Below, piece by piece: positions 49,483-54,216 of a DNA stretch of 54,216 bases (positions are counted from its first letter, which is position 1; each line of letters opens with the position of its first letter). The notes below the pieces were generated by a model, which did not search any database, had not been told where the DNA came from, and worked only from the letters and a program-made list of their open reading frames with translations. Made by a program: the position numbers and the translations under genes. Source of the DNA: Desulfobacteraceae bacterium (GTDB lineage Bacteria > Desulfobacterota > Desulfobacteria > Desulfobacterales > JAABRJ01); contig JAJDNY010000061.1 of assembly GCA_022340425.1 (NCBI GenBank), forward strand, positions 1 to 54,216. The letters are read 5' to 3'.

Positions 49483-51822
49483 TCAGCGGCGAACGGCTCT
49501 CACCGCCCCGCACTGCCAGTCGGCCATCTGGTCCACCTGCCAATCGGTTTCGCTGCGGGCCGAGACCACATCCACCACCCGACTCCAACCGTCCGAATAG
49601 CGGGTATAGTTTTTGGAGGTCCAGTACCAGACCGCGCCACCGGGGGTCGGAAAGCGCGGCGCTTTTTCGTGAATCCCGGCCAATTCTTCGACGGTGGGCA
49701 GGCGCCAGTCCGAAAAACCGCCGACGGCGAGATTCTCCACATATCTCGCGGCGGCCGTGTAATCCAGGCATTGGCCGGTGTCGGCACGCGAGTCCAGCAG
49801 ACACCAGGTGAGACCGGTTTGGGTGTCCAGCACGGTCCCGGGCTGTTTTTCCTGGAACCGGCCGCCGGTTGCCGCCAGCTGGCTGCGAAGGGCGCCGGCA
49901 ATCACCTGCCGCTTGCGCTCCAGTGCCTGTTGCTCCAGCCGGGCGATTTTTTCATCGATCACCGGCCGCAGACTGCTGTTGGGATAGGCTTTGAGATAAT
50001 CGACATAGACGGCCCGGGCGCCGGCCAGGTCATCACCGGCGGCCGCCGCCTTGGCGCTCAGACGGGCCAGGATCTCTTCGCCTCGCTGGTTGCGCCGAGC
50101 GGTTTCCTGCAGCTCTTCAACGACGGCGGTGCGGGGGTTTTCGGGGTATAGATCGATGAAGCGCTGGCAGAGGGAGATCGCCGCGGCCCAGTGGCCTTGG
50201 GCACGAAGTACGCCAAGCTGTTTTTCCAGGGCCAGAAAATACTCCGCGCTCATATCGTCCAAACGCCTGCGAACCTCATCGCGGTGACGGCCCCGGGGGT
50301 GGGCGTCTAAGTATGTCCGACAGGCGGCAATACGCTCTTCGACCTCCGCCGGGGCCGCGGCCTCGACGGCTCTGAAATCCGCATCATCGAGGGCCTCTGC
50401 GGCCGCGCGGGTGCGCTCCGCGACAATTTTGGCGCACGGAGTCGCGGCATACTGCTGACCGAGGGCCTGGTAGTGCGCGAGAGCCTCCGCGGGCCGCGCC
50501 GCTTCCGCCTGGGCGTCGGCCTCGGCAAGGGCTTGACGGCACGCCACCTCCTCCAGGGCCTGTCTTACGGACAGCAGTTTTTCCCGGATCTCGGCGGTGT
50601 ATTTGGCCCCTTCATGGGCGGCCAGATAATCCTGGAGAAGCATTTCTTTCTTGCCGAGATCCGGCTGCCCATCGACCTGCGCCATCAGCTGGCCGAAATC
50701 GGCCTTGGCGCGGCTGACCCCCAGCATCCAGGCCGAAGCAGCGCCCAGCACCACCAGCAGCGCCAGCACCATGAAGGACATGGCCAACCTGCGCTTCAAG
50801 TTGGTGGCGGCTTTTTTGGGCCCCAGGATCGCCCAGTTTTTCTGCCGGCAGTAGTCCTCGATATAGGCGCGGGCCTCATCGCCGTCCATGCCGTAATCCA
50901 CGGCGGCCTTGACCAGCACCTCGAAATACTCCGGCTTGATTTCACCGTCCAGACCGGCGACGTCGATGTCGGCGTTCAGGGCCGTCAGCTTCGAGCGCGC
51001 CCGGGAATAGTCGTAAGACTGGCGGCTTTCCTCGCTTTTGAAAATCTGCAGACACTGCCCGGCGAGAACCTCGCCGGCGGTTGTAACGGCATCCTTGCGG
51101 GCGACCTGACGGTAATGGGCCTCAACGGTCCGCGCCTTGACCTGCAACTCCTCCAGCCGCGCCCCGTTGGAAGCGTCGAGAAACGCGTAGAGGGATTTCT
51201 TGCCAACGACCTTGAGGTTGGCGTTGATGACCTTTTCGATGGCCTTGTCCAGCGGTTTGGCCCGCCCCTTTTCGTTGACGCCGCCTTTGCGAACCGGCAC
51301 CTTGAGCCGTTTGCGGACCGCCTCCTCGCTGACCGCCAGCATCTTGGCCAGCTTGGCGACCTCTTCGGCGGTGACGTAGCCTTTGCTGGCCCGAATGCTG
51401 AGATGTTTGTCGAGCTGGGCGATCTTTTCCTTCTGCTTCAGCCGGATGCGGTTGCGAATCTCGGTCTCTTGGATCCCGTGCAACTCGGCCAGCTTGAAAA
51501 CCTCCTCTTTCGTGATGTAGCCCTTGCTCATCCGGATCTCGAGATGGCGGTCGATGGCGGCAAATTTTTTGGCGTCGCGCTGGCGCGTCAGTTCGAGGGC
51601 CGCTCGGGCTTCTTTATCGCGGAGTTCGGGGTCTGACATGACCCGTCGAATTTCGGGGATCAGGCCGATGTATTTCTTGGCCAGAATGGCCTTGGTGGGG
51701 TGATTGCGAAATTGGCTCCAGCGGGCCTGCATCTTCTTGATGGCGGTTTCGATCCGGTGCAGATCCGTCTCGGGCGGATCCACCGCAAGCTCCAGCAGCA
51801 AATAAAAATTTTCCCGCTCCAT
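49483..51822 (-). CDS. Membrane-anchored Hsp70-partner-like protein with DUF1566 domain
   Basis: 779 residues. N-terminal residues 1-75 (NFYLLLELAVDPPETDLHRI...IPEIRRVMSDPELRDKEA) and 208-275 (SLYAFLDASNG...QIFKSEESRQSYDYSRA) look like degenerate J-type segments without an HPD. Between them a 45-residue repeat occurs twice (84-128, 131-175; RMSKGYITKEEV and RASKGYVTAEEV). After a basic stop-transfer side (NLKRRLA) comes a membrane helix (348-367), then helical TPR-like periplasmic segments and a C-terminal DUF1566/Lcl domain (about 640-779; FSDWRLPTVEEL, YWTSKNYTRYSDGW). The ATG at 51822 follows GAGG; a TTG six codons earlier is less likely. It is downstream of grpE-like and hsp70-like genes on the same strand. 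Confidence 0.75.
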   Translation of the reverse strand: MERENFYLLLELAVDPPETDLHRIETAIKKMQARWSQFRNHPTKAILAKKYIGLIPEIRRVMSDPELRDKEARAALELTRQRDAKKFAAIDRHLEIRMSKGYITKEEVFKLAELHGIQETEIRNRIRLKQKEKIAQLDKHLSIRASKGYVTAEEVAKLAKMLAVSEEAVRKRLKVPVRKGGVNEKGRAKPLDKAIEKVINANLKVVGKKSLYAFLDASNGARLEELQVKARTVEAHYRQVARKDAVTTAGEVLAGQCLQIFKSEESRQSYDYSRARSKLTALNADIDVAGLDGEIKPEYFEVLVKAAVDYGMDGDEARAYIEDYCRQKNWAILGPKKAATNLKRRLAMSFMVLALLVVLGAASAWMLGVSRAKADFGQLMAQVDGQPDLGKKEMLLQDYLAAHEGAKYTAEIREKLLSVRQALEEVACRQALAEADAQAEAARPAEALAHYQALGQQYAATPCAKIVAERTRAAAEALDDADFRAVEAAAPAEVEERIAACRTYLDAHPRGRHRDEVRRRLDDMSAEYFLALEKQLGVLRAQGHWAAAISLCQRFIDLYPENPRTAVVEELQETARRNQRGEEILARLSAKAAAAGDDLAGARAVYVDYLKAYPNSSLRPVIDEKIARLEQQALERKRQVIAGALRSQLAATGGRFQEKQPGTVLDTQTGLTWCLLDSRADTGQCLDYTAAARYVENLAVGGFSDWRLPTVEELAGIHEKAPRFPTPGGAVWYWTSKNYTRYSDGWSRVVDVVSARSETDWQVDQMADWQCGAVRAVRR

Positions 51823-51930
51823 AGACTGCCTCTGTTTCAACTTCGCTCACTCAGCCGGCCGCTCCGGGGTTGCCGGTTGTCACAAGATAAAAACAAGCCC
51901 CGCCGTGCCCCCCCGGTGATGGTCGCGGCT

Positions 51931-53592
51931 TTAATAGACCACCAGGCTCTGGCTGCGCATCTTGGCCGCTGCCAGCTCCTCGCCCTGGATGACGGAGGCG
52001 GTCTCGATGGAGGCGTCCACCTGGCGGCCCTCGGTGGATTCCACCGCCTTGATCTTCAAGCGCCCCTCCTTGTTCAGATTGAAGGAGATATCCACGGGGG
52101 TGTCGGCGGCCAGGCCGCGCGGAAGCCGCATAACGGCCGTGCCGATTTCGATGGCATACTCCGGCGGGATGCTCTTTTCACTGGTCTCGGCCTCCATGAT
52201 GCGAATCAGGACCGTTTCCTGGTCATCCACCGCGGTGAAGAACCGTTTGGCAGCCTCCACCGGCACACCGGTGTTGCGCAAAATCACGCTGTAGACGATC
52301 TCCTCGTTTTGGGCGTTGTTGACGACGATGCCGAAGCTCTTGCTGGTGACGTCCTTTACCTTGACCAGCGAACTTTTGACCGACGGCAGGGTGTAGCCCT
52401 CTTCGTCGGCTATCTCCTGGGCGGCCGCTTCGACCTCTTCGGGGTTGAGTGCGACATCCCCTTGCAGTTCCTCCACCTTGCGATTGGTTTTGGCCGCAAT
52501 GCGGCGCACCAGACCATCGTTCAGGGAGAGTTTCCAGCCGAAAATCGCCGCCCCCTTGGCCACCGCCTCATCCGGATCGAAGATCTTGGGTTCTTTGCCG
52601 AACTCTTGCTGGATACGCGCGGCGACCTGGGGCATTCGGGTGGAGCCGCCGACGAGGATGATCTCATCAAAATTATTATAACCTTTTTTCTTGGCCTCCT
52701 CCAGCATCTCATGGGTCAGATGGACGGTGCGCTCCAGCAGATCCGAAGTGATCTCCTCGAACTTGCTGCGCTGCAGCTCGACTTTGACCCGCTCACCGCC
52801 GTGGGTGATTGAAATAGGCGTTTTTTCTCGCTGAGAAAGAACCTTTTTGGCTTTTTCAGCGGAAAGCTGCAGGTCCTGACAGGTGTCCGGGTCCTCCAGG
52901 ATTTCCTCATCGCTGCCGGTCTGGCTCTGAAATTCCTGTACCAGGTAGGCCACGATACGATCGTCCCAGTCCTTGCCGCCGAGGTTGTGATCGCCACCGG
53001 TGCAGATCACCTGGATGGCGTCGGGCTGGATATCGATCAGGGTGATATCGAAGGTGCCGCCGCCAAGGTCATAGACCATCACCACCCGTTTGTCGGAAAT
53101 CGCAACAGTGCCATAGGCGATGGCCGCCGCGGTGGGTTCGTTGATGATCTGGCGGACATTGAAGCCCGCAATCTCACCGGCCATGCGGGTGGCTTCGCGT
53201 TCGTTGATACCGAAATAGGCCGGGCAGGTGATGACCACGTCGGTGATCTTCGACCCCAGGCTCTGCTCGGCGTCCTGGGCGACCTTGCGCAGGATGTAAC
53301 TGGAAATTTCCTCGGCGCGATAGGTCTTGTCGTCGTAGCTGAACAGATAGTCAGGTTCACCCATGGAGCGTTTGATGAAGCTGACCACCTCATTGGGGTA
53401 GATCTTGCTGCTTTCCTTGGCCACGTCGCCGACGACGATATTGCCCCCGTCGAAAAACACAACGGAGGGGGTAACCCGCTGGTTTTCGGCATTGGGCACC
53501 ACCACCGCCTTGCCGTACTCGTCCACATAGGCGATGGAGGTATAGGTGGTGCCGAGGTCGATCCCGAAAATCCTCTTCATCTGATCACTCAT
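51931..53592 (-). CDS. Short Hsp70 family protein without a helical lid
   Basis: 553 residues. The nucleotide-binding domain is intact: GIDLGTTYTSIAYVDE, VYDLGGGTFDITLIDI, EPTAAAIAYG and LVGGSTRMPQV. The substrate part (about 375-553) has a beta-sandwich-like pattern (VTSKSFGIVV, NTGVPVEAAKRFFTAVDDQE) and then ends; the roughly 80-residue alpha-helical lid of DnaK and its EEVD-like tail are missing. It is therefore a divergent, probably dedicated chaperone rather than the housekeeping DnaK. GAGGG precedes the ATG. It lies between grpE-like and the DUF1566 protein. Confidence 0.88.
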   Translation of the reverse strand: MSDQMKRIFGIDLGTTYTSIAYVDEYGKAVVVPNAENQRVTPSVVFFDGGNIVVGDVAKESSKIYPNEVVSFIKRSMGEPDYLFSYDDKTYRAEEISSYILRKVAQDAEQSLGSKITDVVITCPAYFGINEREATRMAGEIAGFNVRQIINEPTAAAIAYGTVAISDKRVVMVYDLGGGTFDITLIDIQPDAIQVICTGGDHNLGGKDWDDRIVAYLVQEFQSQTGSDEEILEDPDTCQDLQLSAEKAKKVLSQREKTPISITHGGERVKVELQRSKFEEITSDLLERTVHLTHEMLEEAKKKGYNNFDEIILVGGSTRMPQVAARIQQEFGKEPKIFDPDEAVAKGAAIFGWKLSLNDGLVRRIAAKTNRKVEELQGDVALNPEEVEAAAQEIADEEGYTLPSVKSSLVKVKDVTSKSFGIVVNNAQNEEIVYSVILRNTGVPVEAAKRFFTAVDDQETVLIRIMEAETSEKSIPPEYAIEIGTAVMRLPRGLAADTPVDISFNLNKEGRLKIKAVESTEGRQVDASIETASVIQGEELAAAKMRSQSLVVY

Positions 53593-53616
53593 TGATGGCC
53601 CTCATTGCGAAAGAAA

Positions 53617-54213
53617 TTAATTGCCCTTGTAATCGTAGACTGCGACCATTTCCGGCCGAATCACCTTTCCCTCCCACTCGTAGCCGCAGCGCAGGCTCTC
53701 AGCGACCCTTTTGTCCTTTTCGGGATCGGCTGTGGCGACTTTTTTGGCCGCCCGCTGGCGAGTGGGATCAAACCCATCCCCCGGGCAGATGAAGGATTTC
53801 ACCCCCTGCCAGTAAAAGATGTCCTCCAGGTCGGATGGAATGGTTTCCAGAAACTTGAAGATCTTGACCGGATCGCGGACTTCGGAATCCAGTGAGCGGT
53901 AGTGCCGCAGCCACTTGCGGATGTCGTCGATGACCTTGATCACGTCCATCAGCACCGACATCAGATGCTTCTTGACGATATCGTTTTTGTATTCCTGCAA
54001 CTCCTGGTGGAGGGTGTCGATGATGTGCTCTTTGTGGGCATCGTACTTGAGTTTGGCCTGAAACTCGCCCACCAGATGGTCCATGCCGGCCTGCAGCCCG
54101 TCCAGCCGGTTTAGCAGTCCCCCCATGCCCTCGGCAGCGACCGCCTCCGGCCCAGACTCGGCCGCATCCCGCGGCGGCAGCGCAGCCCCTGCCGGCGCGT
54201 CCTGAATCGCCAT
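53617..54213 (-). CDS. GrpE-like nucleotide exchange factor
   Basis: 198 residues visible. A helical region (about 50-110: KEHIIDTLHQELQEYKNDIV) and an end, YEWEGKVIRPEMVAVYDYKG, match the GrpE pattern (helix plus beta wing), but with a longer middle (YRSLDSEVRDPVKIFKFLET). GrpE releases ADP from Hsp70. Its stop lies 24 bases before the hsp70-like gene on the same strand, which supports pairing. The ATG at 54213 is near the window edge, so an earlier start or more of the operon may lie outside. Confidence 0.75.
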   Translation of the reverse strand: MAIQDAPAGAALPPRDAAESGPEAVAAEGMGGLLNRLDGLQAGMDHLVGEFQAKLKYDAHKEHIIDTLHQELQEYKNDIVKKHLMSVLMDVIKVIDDIRKWLRHYRSLDSEVRDPVKIFKFLETIPSDLEDIFYWQGVKSFICPGDGFDPTRQRAAKKVATADPEKDKRVAESLRCGYEWEGKVIRPEMVAVYDYKGN

Positions 54214-54216
54214 ATC

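Noticed and set aside
1-54216. CRISPR arrays, tRNA/rRNA genes, integrases, insertion sequences
   Set aside because: None could be recognised on either strand; the only mobile-like item is the inverted repeat at 11074-11198.

Overview
The window is GC-rich chromosomal DNA with dense, short-spaced operons. Its gene content points to an anaerobic Desulfobacterota relative (Desulfobacterales/Desulfosarcina-like): a CooC-type nickel ATPase, an EtfAB pair with a membrane Fe-S ETF:quinone oxidoreductase, TetR-controlled acyl-CoA ligase and dehydrogenase genes, sigma-54 regulators and Cys-rich PAS/GAF histidine kinases. This assignment is inferred from protein families, not from a marker gene. I see no rRNA, tRNA, CRISPR array, transposase or phage gene.

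Layout. 1-2.5 kb: a PilZ gene cut by the window edge, a tandem universal stress protein, and an HD-domain/DUF4389 pair. 2.6-5.5 kb: a Ski2-type helicase translationally coupled to a CooC-like ATPase. 5.8-10.7 kb: a U32 (RlhA-like) peptidase-family protein, an orphan B12/radical-SAM protein of the RiPP-maturation type, and methionine aminopeptidase. 10.9-22.6 kb: an MSHA-like type IV pilus locus in two convergent blocks. ATPase/SPOR, TPR, GspE and GspF genes are on +, behind a sigma-54 promoter and a 125-nt hairpin. MshI/J/K-like genes, a secretin and two prepilins are on -. 23-26.3 kb: a histidine kinase with its NtrC-type regulator. 26.5-27 kb: ferritin. 27.3-35.9 kb: a fatty-acid oxidation regulon (etfD-etfB-etfA, acyl-CoA ligase, acyl-CoA dehydrogenase, TetR), with the same 20-bp palindrome at both control regions. 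36.2-39.2 kb: a kinase overlapping a receiver-PAS-kinase gene. 39.3-41.8 kb: an FMN glutamate-synthase-like gene preceded by a leader RNA and by the gene for a GAF-ANTAR antiterminator. 41.9-46.1 kb: a TetR gene, a HAD-PurM/AIRS fusion, lysA and an Lrp/AsnC regulator. 46.4-49.2 kb: an orphan TAXI binding protein and a second ExeA-like ATPase with a Pro/Ala tail. 49.5-54.2 kb: a GrpE-like, lidless Hsp70 and membrane-anchored co-chaperone-like operon.

The strongest candidates for something new are two. The first is the ANTAR pair: the leader at 40899-40977 has two hairpins whose six-base loops are both A-x-x-G-x-x, the second overlaps the 5' arm of an intrinsic terminator, and the ANTAR protein gene lies just upstream. 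The second is the noncanonical Hsp70 operon, whose third member joins a cytoplasmic repeat region, one membrane helix and a DUF1566 domain predicted to be periplasmic. Also notable are a probable ATT start codon in the fatty-acid TetR gene, an enlarged radical-SAM cysteine spacing, and the HAD-AIRS fusion.
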